Below, piece by piece: positions 7,875 through 17,328 of a DNA stretch of 64,000 bases. Under the pieces are notes generated by a model. The model ran no database searches. It was given only the letters and a program-made list of their open reading frames with translations, and had not been told where the DNA came from. Position numbers and translations under genes: made by a program. The DNA lies in assembly GCA_025350465.1 (NCBI GenBank), contig JANXXU010000030.1, positions 1 to 64,000 on the forward strand, read 5' to 3'. The stretch's first letter is position 1, and each line of letters opens with the position of its first letter. Source of the DNA: Alphaproteobacteria bacterium (GTDB taxonomy: Bacteria > Pseudomonadota > Alphaproteobacteria > Micropepsales > Micropepsaceae).

Positions 7875-7963
7875 GCCCTCTTGGCGGAACTGGTAGACGC
7901 AACGGACTTAAAATCCGTTGTTCTGAAAAGGACGTGCCGGTTCGAGTCCGGCAGAGGGCACCA
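7875..7963 (+). tRNA. tRNA-Leu (anticodon UAA)
   Basis: Acceptor stem GCCCTCT (7875-7881) pairs with AGAGGGC (7953-7959), followed by A and an encoded CCA. The D-arm contains the conserved GGTAGACGC, the anticodon arm is CGGACTTAAAATCCG with UAA, a long variable arm follows as expected for leucine tRNA, and the T arm is CCGGTTCGAGTCCGG. It is complete, with no sign of an integrated element at its 3' end. Confidence 0.97.
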
Positions 7964-7976
7964 ACGGGCGCTCGCG

Positions 7977-10900
7977 CTACGCGGCGACGACGCCTCTTTC
8001 GGCCAAGCCTCGGCGATACGCCGCAAATAGTGCTGCGAGTTCTTGCGAATCGGCTTGGCTAGCCTGTTCGGTTTCGGCAAGGCGCGCTTCGGCTCGCGCG
8101 GCTTGGTCTGCCAGGGCGGGTGCGCCCGCCAGCGCCGCGGCGCTCTTGAGCGAATGCGCGATGCGCAGAGCGTCAGGGGAGGGCGCGCCCGATCGCGCGA
8201 GCTGCGCGAAACGCTCAAGCTTCTCGGCCGCGTCGTCGAGAAACGTATCAATCAGAAGGCGGAACAGTTCTTCACCGGACTCCGCGCGAAATGTTTCGAT
8301 CGCCAGCCAATCGACGTTTGGCCGGTCTCGGCGGAAGCTTACATTTTCACTGCGCACCGGTGTTTTTGCGTTGCCTTGAATGGCATCGACGAGCGCGACC
8401 AACAACTCTTCCTTGCGGAAGGGCTTGGCAACACAGGCATCCATTCCAGCTGCGATGCATCGCGCGATCTCGTCTGCAAATACGTTGGCGGTCAGGGCTA
8501 TGATGGGTACGCGCGCTTGCGCGCCTGGTAGAGCGCGGATCGCCCGTGTTGCTTCGATGCCGTCCATCTCCGGCATCTGTACGTCCATGAGCACGGCGTC
8601 GTAGGGCGTGCGCTTAATGGCGTCGATTGCCTCAAGGCCGTCGCCAGCGACGTCGGAGAGGAAGCCGTATTTGGATAGGACCGATTTCGCGACCAGCTGA
8701 TTTGTCGCGTTGTCCTCGACAATCAGAACGTGCGCGCGCCGCCCCAGTTTCTTGAGCGCTGCCAAGGCCTCTTTGACTCGTGCAACGGGCACGGCGGGCG
8801 CGACCGCTTCGAGATCACCGGCGTTCGAGATTCTTAATCCCAACTCAAACCAGAATGTCGAACCGCGGCCGGCGGGGCTGTCCACGCCAATCTGCCCACC
8901 CATTCGTTCGACGAGTTTTTTCGAGATCGCCAGTCCGAGGCCTGTACCGCCGAAGCGCCGGGATATCGATGCGTCGGCCTGGCTGAAGCTCTGGAATAGG
9001 CGATCGAGCCGGTCGGGCGGTATGCCGATCCCCGTGTCGGTGACCTGAAGGCGGACGATAGCGCTGCCGGGCGTGTCCGCGCGCGCTGAGAGTGCGACTG
9101 TCACGCCTCCTACATCGGTGAATTTCACTGCATTGCCGAGCAAGTTTAGCAAAACTTGGCGAATGCGACCCGGGTCGCCGCGGACGACGGTCGCCACATC
9201 CTCGTTCTTGACGACCCTGAGCTCGAGCGACTTTGCCTGGGCCCTCGCCGCCACGAGTGCCACCGCACCGTCGACGAGCGCGTGAAGATCGAACGCCACG
9301 TCTTCGATTTCGATTGCGCGGGCCTCGAGTTTCGAAAAATCCAATATGTCGTTGATGATGCACAACAGGTTTTCGCCGGAGTCCCGGATTGTCGAGACGT
9401 TGCGCTTTTGCTCCGGCGTCAGGGACGAGTCGAGCAGCAAGCCCGACATGCCCAATACGCCGTTCATGGGTGTGCGGATTTCATGGCTCATCATCGCCAG
9501 GAACTCCGACTTGGCCTTGCTCGCGGCCTCGGCTGCGTCACGCGCGGCGGAAAGCGCGACCTCGACTTCCTTGCGTTCGGTAATGTCGAGCGAGAAGCCC
9601 TCGATGATCTGTGGCTTTCCGTTGGTGTCGAATTCGGTGGCCTGGCCGCGCTCCAGGACCCATCGTGTGGTACCCGAAGGCAGAACCATCCGGAATTCAA
9701 CTTCGTAAGGACGGCGCGCGCGCAATGCCGACTTAACCGTCGCGAAGTAGCGTTCACGATCGTCCGGATGCGTCAGGCGAATGCCGATTGACGGTTTTCC
9801 GACAAGCTCGCTTGCCGGAATGCCGACGAGTTTTTCGATTCCGGGACTGTAGTATTCCATGATCGGCGGCGTGCCGTTGCGGGCGCGAAACATAATGCCG
9901 TCGATGTTTGCCGCGAGCGTTGCAAATCGACGCTCGCGCTCGACCAATTCTTCCTTCAGTCGATGCTGTTCGGTGACGTCGAACAGCAATCCGTCGATCA
10001 TCGCGGCGTCGCCGTCCTCGGTGTAAGCGCTGATCGTGCCGCGCTCCAAGATCCAGCGGATTGTTCCGTCTGGCAGGAGAAGTCTGTGTTCGGATTCATA
10101 GGGCCTGCGCTCTCGAATTGCGGCGGCGATGGCGCTGCGATAGGCGGGCACGTCGTCGGGGTGGCGGAAGTTGAGGGTCTCCGGCACGGCGCCGAGCAGC
10201 GCACTTGCCTCGATGCCGACAATCTTCTTGATGCCCGGGCTGATGTATTCAATCGCTGGATTAGCGCCTCGGCGCACGCGGAAAATTGCGCCTTCGAGGT
10301 TGGTTGCCAGCGCCGAAATGAGGCGCTCCCTCGCTTCCAGCTCATCGCGCAAGCGCCGTTGCTGCGTGATGTCGAGCACGATGCCGTCGACGTACTGCGC
10401 GATTCCGTGATTGTCGGGTTCAGCCGGAGAACCCCGTTCCAGCATCCAACGCGTTTGGCCGTCCCGATCGGTTACACGGTATTCGATCTCGTAGGGTCGC
10501 ATTTCGCGGCAGGCCTGCGCGATCTGATGGACGTAGCGGCTCAGATCTTCCTTGTCCATCATGTCGAATGTGGGCGGTGGCTTGCCGAAGCAACTGACGA
10601 GTTCGGACGGCGAAACGCGGCCGCGGTAAATGCTGCCGTTCAGGTTTCGCGCCAGCATTTCGAGACGTTGATTGCGGTCGTTGACGGTATCCTCAAGGCG
10701 TTTCATTTCCGTGATGTCAGTCATGAAGCCGGAAATCACATCTTCGCCCGAATTCGCGTTCTGAGAACGTCGGCCGCGCTCATAGACCCATCTCACCTCG
10801 CCGGACTTCGTGATGATGCGATAGGTCAGCTGAAACTCGTCTCCGCTCAACTCGTCCCCCAGCGGCTTGGTGCGCTCTCGGTCATCTGGATGAATCAAGT

Positions 10901-11828
10901 CGGCGAGGGAAAGGATGCGGCTGCCGATGACCTCGTCGACGGCGTAACCTGTCATTCTCTCGAAGGCGGGACTTAAGAATACGGCTGTCCAATTTTCATC
11001 TACGTGGCACGTGTAAAAGACTTCGTCGATCGTATCGATCAGCGTGCCAATTCGACTCTCGACCTCCTTGAGCTTGCTCGCTGCTTCCTGGTGGTCCTGG
11101 GCGCGCATGGCACGAGTAGTCGCGAGCGCGCGGCTTGAAGCTCTGAGACGCGACTGCGTGAAGTGGCCAAAGGCGGTGAGGAAAACTACCAGGCCCATCA
11201 GGGCGATGGCGATTGCGGCTCCGGATGTTTGCCTTTGCGTCAGGGCAAGGGTGTGCCCTTCTCGCGACACGCGTTGTATCTCTGCCGCTAGGTTGCGAAC
11301 CAGAACCAGCTTCGCGCTCGCGACGTCGTATGCTTGCGCCAAAGAAGCAACGGCTGAGCGCGTCAACCCGTTATCTCTGCGTTCGACCGCATCGAGCAGA
11401 GCGATGGCGCTCCGGTGCACTTGGTCGGCCGCGACCTTGGTCTCCTGAAGAGACGCCATGACATGCGCTAGTTCGGGGTTGAACTCCTCGGCCGCGATGT
11501 TGCGCAACAGTTTTGACATCGTCCGCCGGAGTCGGCCCATTGTCTTTTCGACGTTCACTCGACGGTTGGCGATTTCGTCGCCCTCAAGACCCCAGTCGCC
11601 CGTCGCTCGAACCTCGGAGAGGTCGTCGGACAGCGTGGCGCTCGCGGCCAAGTAGCCGGCCCACTCCTCGGAATCGTCGATCGCGTCGTGGAAATCGGTG
11701 ACGAGCGATCCGCTCAGCCAAAGGCCGGCGCCGAGGGTTAAGAGCGTGATCGCCGCCAGTACATAGTGGAGTGCGGGGACAATTCGCGAGCCCCGTTCGT
11801 AGTGCTCGGGGTCATCGCTACTGGTCAT
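7977..11828 (-). CDS. Multi-PAS hybrid sensor histidine kinase with receiver and Hpt domains
   Basis: A 1283-residue inner-membrane sensor. Membrane segments lie at about residues 20-42 and 202-222, flanking a helical periplasmic region. Four PAS/PAC modules follow at roughly 258-375, 388-490, 503-627 and 636-755, each with the R(W/I)xxERG-type PAC signature. The HisKA H-box is FLAMMSHEIRTP with H782. The ATPase carries N, G1 (DTGIGIPPDR) and G2 (GGTGLGLAISK) boxes to about 1000. A receiver has D1082 (VLMDVQMPEMDG) and an Hpt domain has H1225 (IAHSLKSA). All phosphorelay residues are present, so it should work as a complete His-Asp-His relay. The response-regulator gene 21 bases upstream is probably co-transcribed. 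Signal unknown. Confidence 0.95.
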   Translation of the reverse strand: MTSSDDPEHYERGSRIVPALHYVLAAITLLTLGAGLWLSGSLVTDFHDAIDDSEEWAGYLAASATLSDDLSEVRATGDWGLEGDEIANRRVNVEKTMGRLRRTMSKLLRNIAAEEFNPELAHVMASLQETKVAADQVHRSAIALLDAVERRDNGLTRSAVASLAQAYDVASAKLVLVRNLAAEIQRVSREGHTLALTQRQTSGAAIAIALMGLVVFLTAFGHFTQSRLRASSRALATTRAMRAQDHQEAASKLKEVESRIGTLIDTIDEVFYTCHVDENWTAVFLSPAFERMTGYAVDEVIGSRILSLADLIHPDDRERTKPLGDELSGDEFQLTYRIITKSGEVRWVYERGRRSQNANSGEDVISGFMTDITEMKRLEDTVNDRNQRLEMLARNLNGSIYRGRVSPSELVSCFGKPPPTFDMMDKEDLSRYVHQIAQACREMRPYEIEYRVTDRDGQTRWMLERGSPAEPDNHGIAQYVDGIVLDITQQRRLRDELEARERLISALATNLEGAIFRVRRGANPAIEYISPGIKKIVGIEASALLGAVPETLNFRHPDDVPAYRSAIAAAIRERRPYESEHRLLLPDGTIRWILERGTISAYTEDGDAAMIDGLLFDVTEQHRLKEELVERERRFATLAANIDGIMFRARNGTPPIMEYYSPGIEKLVGIPASELVGKPSIGIRLTHPDDRERYFATVKSALRARRPYEVEFRMVLPSGTTRWVLERGQATEFDTNGKPQIIEGFSLDITERKEVEVALSAARDAAEAASKAKSEFLAMMSHEIRTPMNGVLGMSGLLLDSSLTPEQKRNVSTIRDSGENLLCIINDILDFSKLEARAIEIEDVAFDLHALVDGAVALVAARAQAKSLELRVVKNEDVATVVRGDPGRIRQVLLNLLGNAVKFTDVGGVTVALSARADTPGSAIVRLQVTDTGIGIPPDRLDRLFQSFSQADASISRRFGGTGLGLAISKKLVERMGGQIGVDSPAGRGSTFWFELGLRISNAGDLEAVAPAVPVARVKEALAALKKLGRRAHVLIVEDNATNQLVAKSVLSKYGFLSDVAGDGLEAIDAIKRTPYDAVLMDVQMPEMDGIEATRAIRALPGAQARVPIIALTANVFADEIARCIAAGMDACVAKPFRKEELLVALVDAIQGNAKTPVRSENVSFRRDRPNVDWLAIETFRAESGEELFRLLIDTFLDDAAEKLERFAQLARSGAPSPDALRIAHSLKSAAALAGAPALADQAARAEARLAETEQASQADSQELAALFAAYRRGLAERGVVAA

Positions 11829-11849
11829 GAGGCCGCGCGAGACGAGGCT

Positions 11850-12257
11850 TTAAGATGCGGCGGACTGTGCGAGCGCCTGGCGATCGGCTAGCGCCTGATC
11901 GATTCCTGCAGCGAGCTCGGAGAGCGGAAACGGTTTTTTGAAGGAGAGGTCGGCGCCCAACAATTCAGCGAGGTCCAGGACATCGACGTTACCGGCCTGT
12001 ACGGGGCTCAATCCTCCTGAAATTGCGACAATCGCGACTCGCTCGTTCAGACGACGAATCTCTCGAATAGTTTCGATGCCTTCGCGATCAGGCATGACGA
12101 TGTCGCAAACGACGCCGTCGAACTCACGCGATTTGAAGCACTCGACGCCCTCACGACCGTCCAAGGCAAATGAAACCTCATGTCCGCGCTGCTGCAAAAA
12201 GGCGGTGATCAACTTGGCGAAGACCTTGTCGTCGTCGATCACCAATAGTCGTGACAT
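11850..12257 (-). CDS. Single-domain response regulator (receiver only)
   Basis: A 135-residue CheY/Spo0F-like receiver without an output domain. The acidic cluster is D8-D10 (VIDDDK), the phospho-acceptor is D52 (VVCDIVMPD), the switch serine is in AISGG and the conserved lysine is in FKKPFP. It sits 21 bases upstream of the hybrid kinase in the same direction. The kinase ends in an Hpt domain, so this receiver is the obvious next phosphate acceptor or a feedback sink. No DNA-binding region, so its output must be protein-protein contact or phosphotransfer. Confidence 0.92.
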   Translation of the reverse strand: MSRLLVIDDDKVFAKLITAFLQQRGHEVSFALDGREGVECFKSREFDGVVCDIVMPDREGIETIREIRRLNERVAIVAISGGLSPVQAGNVDVLDLAELLGADLSFKKPFPLSELAAGIDQALADRQALAQSAAS

Positions 12258-12394
12258 TGGATTGCCTCACCGTGCCGAACTTCTCCATTCGCATGGCCCC
12301 TCTTAATTTGGCGTAAGGGAATGGGTGCGGGGTTCGGTTTACAGAGTCCTAATCCGGCATCGGGCGGCCTTTTTCGGACACGTGGGCGAGACGG

Positions 12395-12706
12395 CTATTC
12401 GCGACTGTCCAGCACGACGTCGTAGTGCGTCACCGCTGGGTCGTAGCTCGTGAGCGCGGCCTGGGCCTCTGGCTCGACGATGGCGCGCGATATGTCGGCA
12501 TCGGCGAAGGCGCGGATCGCGCCGAGGGAAGCCCATTTTGTCAGCACCAGAAACTCGATCTCGCCCGAGCGTTCGACGCGCGGCAGCGAGGCGCCGCGAA
12601 AGCCTTCGATTGTTCGCAACTCGGGCAAGACGTTGGCTGCGAAATGCTCGACATATTTCTGCGCGTGCGAAGGTGAGGCGCGACCGCGCCAAGTTCTAAT
12701 GATCAT
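12395..12706 (-). CDS. ABM (antibiotic biosynthesis monooxygenase)-domain protein
   Basis: A 103-residue protein with the dimeric alpha-beta barrel pattern of the ABM superfamily: MIIRTWRGRASPSHAQKYVE at the N-terminus, then LPELRTIEGFRGASLPR and FLVLTKWASLGAIRAFA. Members include quinone- and haem-degrading monooxygenases and many uncharacterised proteins, so the substrate cannot be stated. It stands alone, divergent from the MFS transporter. Confidence 0.8.
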   Translation of the reverse strand: MIIRTWRGRASPSHAQKYVEHFAANVLPELRTIEGFRGASLPRVERSGEIEFLVLTKWASLGAIRAFADADISRAIVEPEAQAALTSYDPAVTHYDVVLDSRE

Positions 12707-12867
12707 TTTGTGCTCTCAGCTCCTACGACCCGTCGAACGACGGCCGGAAAAATACACCAATTCGTGCGGGTTTAAGCGGGTTGGCGGACGGCGTGAACTG
12801 TGTCCATAGTCGTCTCACAGAGGGCCGACTAAGGCTCCACCGTTCGTTTCCGGAGGAAGCCCGCATC

Positions 12868-14307
12868 ATGGCAAAGACAGTTGCGCCCGAAGACCGCGTC
12901 AGAGGATCTTGGCTCTTCGCTTATGCGTTGCCCGGTCTGCCGATCGCGGCCCTTGGTCTGCCGTTGGCGGTGCATTTGCCGAATTTCTATGCCGTGGACG
13001 TGGGATTGGGTTACGCCGCAGTTGGCACGATCTTCGGCTTAGCGCGATTTTTGGATGTCTTCCTGGACCCCATCATGGGTGTCGTTTCGGATCGCACGCG
13101 AACGCGGTGGGGGAGACGGCGCATCTGGATGGTGCTTTCCATTCCGATCATGATCGCGGCGGCGGTGCTCGTCTTCATGCCGTCGCCCGGCGTTTCGTTC
13201 GAGCATGTCGTCGAATCGATCGTCTTCCTGTTTGTCGGCTGGACGATGCTGACAATCTCGCACTTGGCGTGGGGCGGGGAAATGACGGGCGACTATCACG
13301 AACGATCGCGCGTCACCGCATCGCGCGAGGCGGCGTATGTCATCGGCATGATCGCGGTTCTGCTGCTGCCGGTGATCATTCAAGGTCAGGGTGGCGATCG
13401 CTTTGCGCAAATCGCCTCGATGGGGTGGTTCATCATCGTGACCATGCCCATCGCAGTCGGCATCGCGGTGTTCACAATCAAAGAGCGCAACATTCCGCCG
13501 GCCGCGCATCTGCCGCTGAGACTGGCGTTTGCAGCGATTTGGAACAATTCGGCGCTTCGCTATGTCTTGGTTTGCGACCTGATTGGGGGAATCTCGGGCG
13601 GCATCGTCGCGACGTTGTTTATCGCCATGGCGACTGTCGGGCTTGGCCTGGGCAAGCAAGCCAATCTCCTGCTGTTGATCTATTTCTTAATGGGCGTGGT
13701 GTTCATTCCGCCGATGGTGCTGCTGAGCCGATTTCTGGGCAAGCATCGCACGCTGGTGCTCAGTTCCATCGTCAACGCGATCCTGCTGCCATTCATTCTC
13801 TTTGTGCCAAAGGGTGATTTTATGATGGCGACGGTCTTGTTCGTCCTTCTCGGTATGAACATGTCGGTCGGGCCTTTCTTGTTTCGCGCGATAATGGCGG
13901 ATGTCGCCGATCACGATCATGTCGAGACCGGCCAGCCACGGGCGGGCATCTATTTCTCACTGCTCGCGCTGACCAATAAGCTTGGCTATTCGTCGGCGAT
14001 CGTTGGTTCGTTTTGGACGCTGGACTTCATCGGCTTCACCGAAAAGGGCGTGAACAGCGCTGCGACAGTCCAGAATATGATGCTGCTATACGTGGTGCCC
14101 GCCACTGTCGTCAGCGTGATCGTTGCCGTGGTCATGTGGCGCTTCCCGTTGGGCGAAGCGAAGCATCGCGAAATCCGACGTATCCTCGAGGAGCGTGGCG
14201 TTGCGGGGTCGGCGATCGGCGCCCGTACAGGCCTCGATCTTGAGGGCTCGACGGACGAAGAGGCCGAAGAGGCGTTGGGCGGCGCTGTCGCGAAGCCCGC
14301 GGAGTAA
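12868..14307 (+). CDS. MFS transporter, GPH (glycoside-pentoside-hexuronide) cation symporter type
   Basis: A 479-residue inner-membrane transporter with 12 predicted helices. The motif DPIMGVVSDRTRTRWGRRR after helix 2 is the hallmark of MelB-like GPH symporters (D-P-x-x-G-x-x-x-D-x-T-x-x-x-x-G-R-R-R). The start is ATG 12868, preceded by GGAGGAAG at 12852-12859; the longer upstream frame has no support. Substrate is probably a sugar or glycoside, not determinable here. The C-terminal 40 residues are acidic and cytosolic. A hydrolase gene follows after 8 bases, so they form an operon. Confidence 0.9.
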   Translation: MAKTVAPEDRVRGSWLFAYALPGLPIAALGLPLAVHLPNFYAVDVGLGYAAVGTIFGLARFLDVFLDPIMGVVSDRTRTRWGRRRIWMVLSIPIMIAAAVLVFMPSPGVSFEHVVESIVFLFVGWTMLTISHLAWGGEMTGDYHERSRVTASREAAYVIGMIAVLLLPVIIQGQGGDRFAQIASMGWFIIVTMPIAVGIAVFTIKERNIPPAAHLPLRLAFAAIWNNSALRYVLVCDLIGGISGGIVATLFIAMATVGLGLGKQANLLLLIYFLMGVVFIPPMVLLSRFLGKHRTLVLSSIVNAILLPFILFVPKGDFMMATVLFVLLGMNMSVGPFLFRAIMADVADHDHVETGQPRAGIYFSLLALTNKLGYSSAIVGSFWTLDFIGFTEKGVNSAATVQNMMLLYVVPATVVSVIVAVVMWRFPLGEAKHREIRRILEERGVAGSAIGARTGLDLEGSTDEEAEEALGGAVAKPAE

Positions 14308-14315
14308 CCTCAGCG

Positions 14316-15086
14316 ATGCCTACACTCGACGTTGACGGCGCAGCGATCGCGTATTCGGACCAGGGCGAAGGCGACGCGGTCGTTCTCCTGCACGGCTTTG
14401 CCGCGAGCATTGCCGAGAACTGGGAACGCAGCGGCTGGATTTCGATGCTGGCGCGGGCAAAGCGGCGCGTAGTCGCCATCGATCTGCGCGGCCACGGCAA
14501 GTCGGCCAAGTTCTACGATCCGGGTGACTACTCGCTCGACATATTCGCGCTCGACGTTGTCGCGATCGTCGAGCATTTGCAGCTTAAGAAACCCGACCTC
14601 ATCGGTTTCTCGCTCGGCGCGCGGGTTGTGCTGCAGGCTTTGCTGCTGCGGCCCGAGCGGTTTCTGCTCGGTGTGTTGTGCGGTGCCGGTGAATTGTTGC
14701 TGAACCCACGCGCGGATCGCGATCCAGAAGAGTTCGCACGCGCCATGGAAGCGCCCAATGCAGAGGCGATCGGCGATGACATGGCGCGGCGTTTTCGCCT
14801 CTTCGCCGAGGGACAGGGTCAAGATCTCAAAGCGCTGGCGGCGGTATCACGCGGTCTCAACGCGAGCGCACGCGGATGGAGTGCGGCGGAGCTTGGCGGC
14901 ATCAAGCACGAGACGCTGGTCGTCGCGGGCACCGGCGACGACCTTGCGGGTGCGCCCGAGCCGCTTGCCCGTGCGCTTCACAATGCGAAGGCCGTGCGCG
15001 TGCCCGGGTGTGGCCACATGGATTGCCTGATTCAGCCGATGTTCAAGGGTGCCGTAATGGATTTTTTGGCTGGGATGCCGTCCTAG
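14316..15086 (+). CDS. Alpha/beta hydrolase
   Basis: A 256-residue alpha/beta-fold hydrolase. The oxyanion-hole motif is LLHGFA (residues 24-29), the strand-4/helix region is VVAIDLRGHGKS, the nucleophile elbow is GFSLGA with S99, and the likely catalytic histidine is in GCGHMDC near the C-terminus. No lid domain is obvious. It starts 8 bases after the GPH transporter. It is clearly related to the hydrolase at 16501-17262 (shared DLRGHG block and closing region), suggesting local duplication. Substrate unknown. Confidence 0.88.
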   Translation: MPTLDVDGAAIAYSDQGEGDAVVLLHGFAASIAENWERSGWISMLARAKRRVVAIDLRGHGKSAKFYDPGDYSLDIFALDVVAIVEHLQLKKPDLIGFSLGARVVLQALLLRPERFLLGVLCGAGELLLNPRADRDPEEFARAMEAPNAEAIGDDMARRFRLFAEGQGQDLKALAAVSRGLNASARGWSAAELGGIKHETLVVAGTGDDLAGAPEPLARALHNAKAVRVPGCGHMDCLIQPMFKGAVMDFLAGMPS

Positions 15087-15161
15087 CGGGAAAATCGCCT
15101 CAATCACGTCCGACTAGATTGTTGGTTTTCTGTACAAGTATTTTGGTTGTACTGCGGGCGT

Positions 15162-16424
15162 TCAGCGACACCCGCAAGCACCCGCGCCGGCCATCAGGAT
15201 TCCGTCCTTGTGATATGCGGAGGCGACCGCGGCACGCGAGAGATCGCGGCTCTTGGCAAAATCCATCTTCGCTTGCTCGCGCAGCTCGGCACTGGCGAAG
15301 AAGTCGAGTGTCGTCATTGCGAGAGCCTTGGCGCCGTCGACAACGGCCTGGTCGCCGCGCGGCGAGTTGGCATGAGTCGCGAACTCCGCGTTGTGGATCA
15401 CGACGTGCGGCGGAGAGACTTGGATCATCGGGTGGATCGAGGGAACGCGGTGGCTGACGTTGCCCATGTCGGTCGAGCCGGCGAGGCCCGCGGGTAAGTT
15501 TGAGGGATCCATCAGCTCGCGGCCGAGCGCTTTGGCGTTTGCCTCATAGGCATTTGCGAGCGGCCAACTGGTTTTTAGATCGAGACAATCGCAACGTCCC
15601 CAGAGCGCCTCGAGACGCGCGCCTGTCGCCAGCGCGCCTGCTTCGAAGCAAGCGGCAACTCGCTTCTTCAATGCCGCGAGCTCGACGCCGTCGCGTGCGC
15701 GTACGTAGAAGCGTCCGCTGGCGCGCTCGGGCACGATGTTCGGGGCTTGCCCGCCGTCGACGATGATGCCGTGAATACGTTCCGTATGCTGAATGTGTTG
15801 ACGCAGCTGGGCAATCGTCTGATAGGCGGTGACGAGGGCGTCGAGCGCATTCAATCCGCGATGGGCCATGGCGGAAGCATGCGCGGCGCGGCCGTGATAA
15901 ATGACCTCGACCTCCGCCAGCGCGATGCAGGGCATCGTCACCATGTCGAAGCCGGCGGGATGCACCATCATGGAGGCATCGACGCCTTCGAAGGCGCCGC
16001 CCTGCGCCATGATCTCCTTGCCGCTGCCGCGCTCCTCGGCGGGCGTGCCCATGTAGCGCACGCGGCCCGTCAGCTTTGCGCCAAGCTTCGACAAGCCGAG
16101 CGCCGCGCCTAGACCGGCGGAGGCGATGATGTTGTGGCCGCAGGCGTGGCCGATGCCTGGAAGGGCGTCGTATTCGGAAAGGATGCTCATAACACCGGAG
16201 CCGGGCCGGCCGAACTCGGCGGCGTAAGCGGTTTCGACGCCGTAGGCGCCGCGCGTCACGTCGAGCCCATGTTTTTCCACGGTCTTGGTCAGAAGGTCGG
16301 CGGCGAATTTTTCCTCGAAGGCCAGTTCCGGGCGAGCGTGGATCGCGTGGCTGACCGCGATCAACTCCGCACGCATGTTGTCGATTGCGCCGCAGGCGTC
16401 GCGCTTCAAAACCTCGAGGGTCAT
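15162..16424 (-). CDS. M20-family amidohydrolase / aminoacylase
   Basis: A 420-residue metallopeptidase-like enzyme of the M20 amidohydrolase group (hippurate hydrolase, IAA-amino acid hydrolase, p-aminobenzoyl-glutamate hydrolase relatives). Visible features are SEYDALPGIGHACGHN with D86, H93, C95 and H97, the GTPAEERGSGK segment with E130/E131, and MVHPAG with H155. A dimerisation domain lies at about 170-300. The ALPG-IGHACGHN form is typical of the PaaJ/AbgB-like subgroup. The gene is on the opposite strand between two paralogous hydrolases. The last residues are GAGACGCR, an unusual cysteine-containing tail. Exact substrate not determinable. Confidence 0.9.
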   Translation of the reverse strand: MTLEVLKRDACGAIDNMRAELIAVSHAIHARPELAFEEKFAADLLTKTVEKHGLDVTRGAYGVETAYAAEFGRPGSGVMSILSEYDALPGIGHACGHNIIASAGLGAALGLSKLGAKLTGRVRYMGTPAEERGSGKEIMAQGGAFEGVDASMMVHPAGFDMVTMPCIALAEVEVIYHGRAAHASAMAHRGLNALDALVTAYQTIAQLRQHIQHTERIHGIIVDGGQAPNIVPERASGRFYVRARDGVELAALKKRVAACFEAGALATGARLEALWGRCDCLDLKTSWPLANAYEANAKALGRELMDPSNLPAGLAGSTDMGNVSHRVPSIHPMIQVSPPHVVIHNAEFATHANSPRGDQAVVDGAKALAMTTLDFFASAELREQAKMDFAKSRDLSRAAVASAYHKDGILMAGAGACGCR

Positions 16425-16500
16425 GGGTCTCTCCGGGTCGCAGTGTCGACCTGTTTTGCGCTAGCCTGGACCGGAACTATCCCAACGCTCAAGAGGCAGT

Positions 16501-17262
16501 ATGGCGTTCTTCGAAGTTCCAGGACCGGCGTCCACCGTTCTGCGGCTCGCCTACGACGTCGAGGGCGACGGACCGCCGATCGTGCTGGTGCACGGGTTCG
16601 CCTCGAATCGCGCGATCAATTGGAGGGCGCCCAATTGGTACACGACGCTCGTGCAAGCCGGCCGGCGGGTCATCGGCCTCGACGTGCGCGGGCACGGCGA
16701 GAGCGACAAGCCGCATGATGCAACAGCCTACGACGAAGGCGAACTCTCGCGCGACGTCGTACGGCTCATGGATCATCTGGGCATCGAGCGCGCGGATGTG
16801 ATGGGCTATTCCATGGGCGGTTTTATCGTCTTGCGCCTGCTTGCGGATGCGCCGCAGCGGCTGAACAAAGCAATCGTCGCCGGGGTCGGCGAGAATTACT
16901 ATCGCCGCACAAGCGCCAACAGCGAGGCGATTGCCGCTGGTCTGCGAGCGCCCAGCGCACGCGAGGTGAAAGATGCCGTGTCTCGCCAGTTTCGTTTGTT
17001 TGCCGAACACGGAAAGAACGACCTTGAGGCGCTGGCGCTGTGCATGCTTCGGCCGCGCGAGCGGATCGCGTCGTTTCCCGACGCTGGTGTGCCGGTCGTG
17101 ATCGTTGTGGGGGCGACGGACACGATCGCGGGCGATCCGCAAGTCTTGACGCAAGCTGTAACGAATTCGCGGGTCGTCGTCGTGCCGAACCGCGATCACA
17201 TGCTCACGGTGGGGGATAAACTTTACAAGGAAGCCGTGCTTGCGTTTCTGGACGAGGCGTGA
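16501..17262 (+). CDS. Alpha/beta hydrolase (paralogue of the 14.3 kb hydrolase)
   Basis: A 253-residue alpha/beta hydrolase with oxyanion motif LVHGFAS (29-35), block RRVIGLDVRGHGESDKPHD, nucleophile S104 in GYSMGG, and catalytic histidine in PNRDHMLTVG. The similarity of the HGFA, RGHG and nucleophile blocks and the equal length point to a common origin with 14316-15086. It is divergent from the M20 gene, whose start is 77 bases away. A hairpin lies just past its stop. Confidence 0.88.
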   Translation: MAFFEVPGPASTVLRLAYDVEGDGPPIVLVHGFASNRAINWRAPNWYTTLVQAGRRVIGLDVRGHGESDKPHDATAYDEGELSRDVVRLMDHLGIERADVMGYSMGGFIVLRLLADAPQRLNKAIVAGVGENYYRRTSANSEAIAAGLRAPSAREVKDAVSRQFRLFAEHGKNDLEALALCMLRPRERIASFPDAGVPVVIVVGATDTIAGDPQVLTQAVTNSRVVVVPNRDHMLTVGDKLYKEAVLAFLDEA

Positions 17263-17275
17263 GGCCGCAGCAAAG

Positions 17276-17300
17276 AAAAAACCCCGCGGGTTGCGCGGGG
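17276..17300 (-). terminator. Rho-independent terminator for the porin gene
   Basis: Stem CCCCGCG (17282-17288) pairs with CGCGGGG (17294-17300), loop GGTTG. On the minus strand the hairpin is followed directly by TTTTTT (complement of 17276-17281), so it serves the minus-strand gene ending at 17329. On the plus side the tail is only CTTTGC. Confidence 0.8.
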
Positions 17301-17328
17301 CTTTGCAATTTGGATATTAGCGTCGCCG

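Noticed and set aside
7875-7963. tRNA-Leu as an integration site for a mobile element
   Set aside because: No integrase, no duplicated 3' end and no abnormal composition downstream; the kinase gene follows directly.
12909-13817. 302-codon plus-strand ORF
   Set aside because: Shifted frame inside the GPH transporter; low-complexity arginine/histidine-rich translation.
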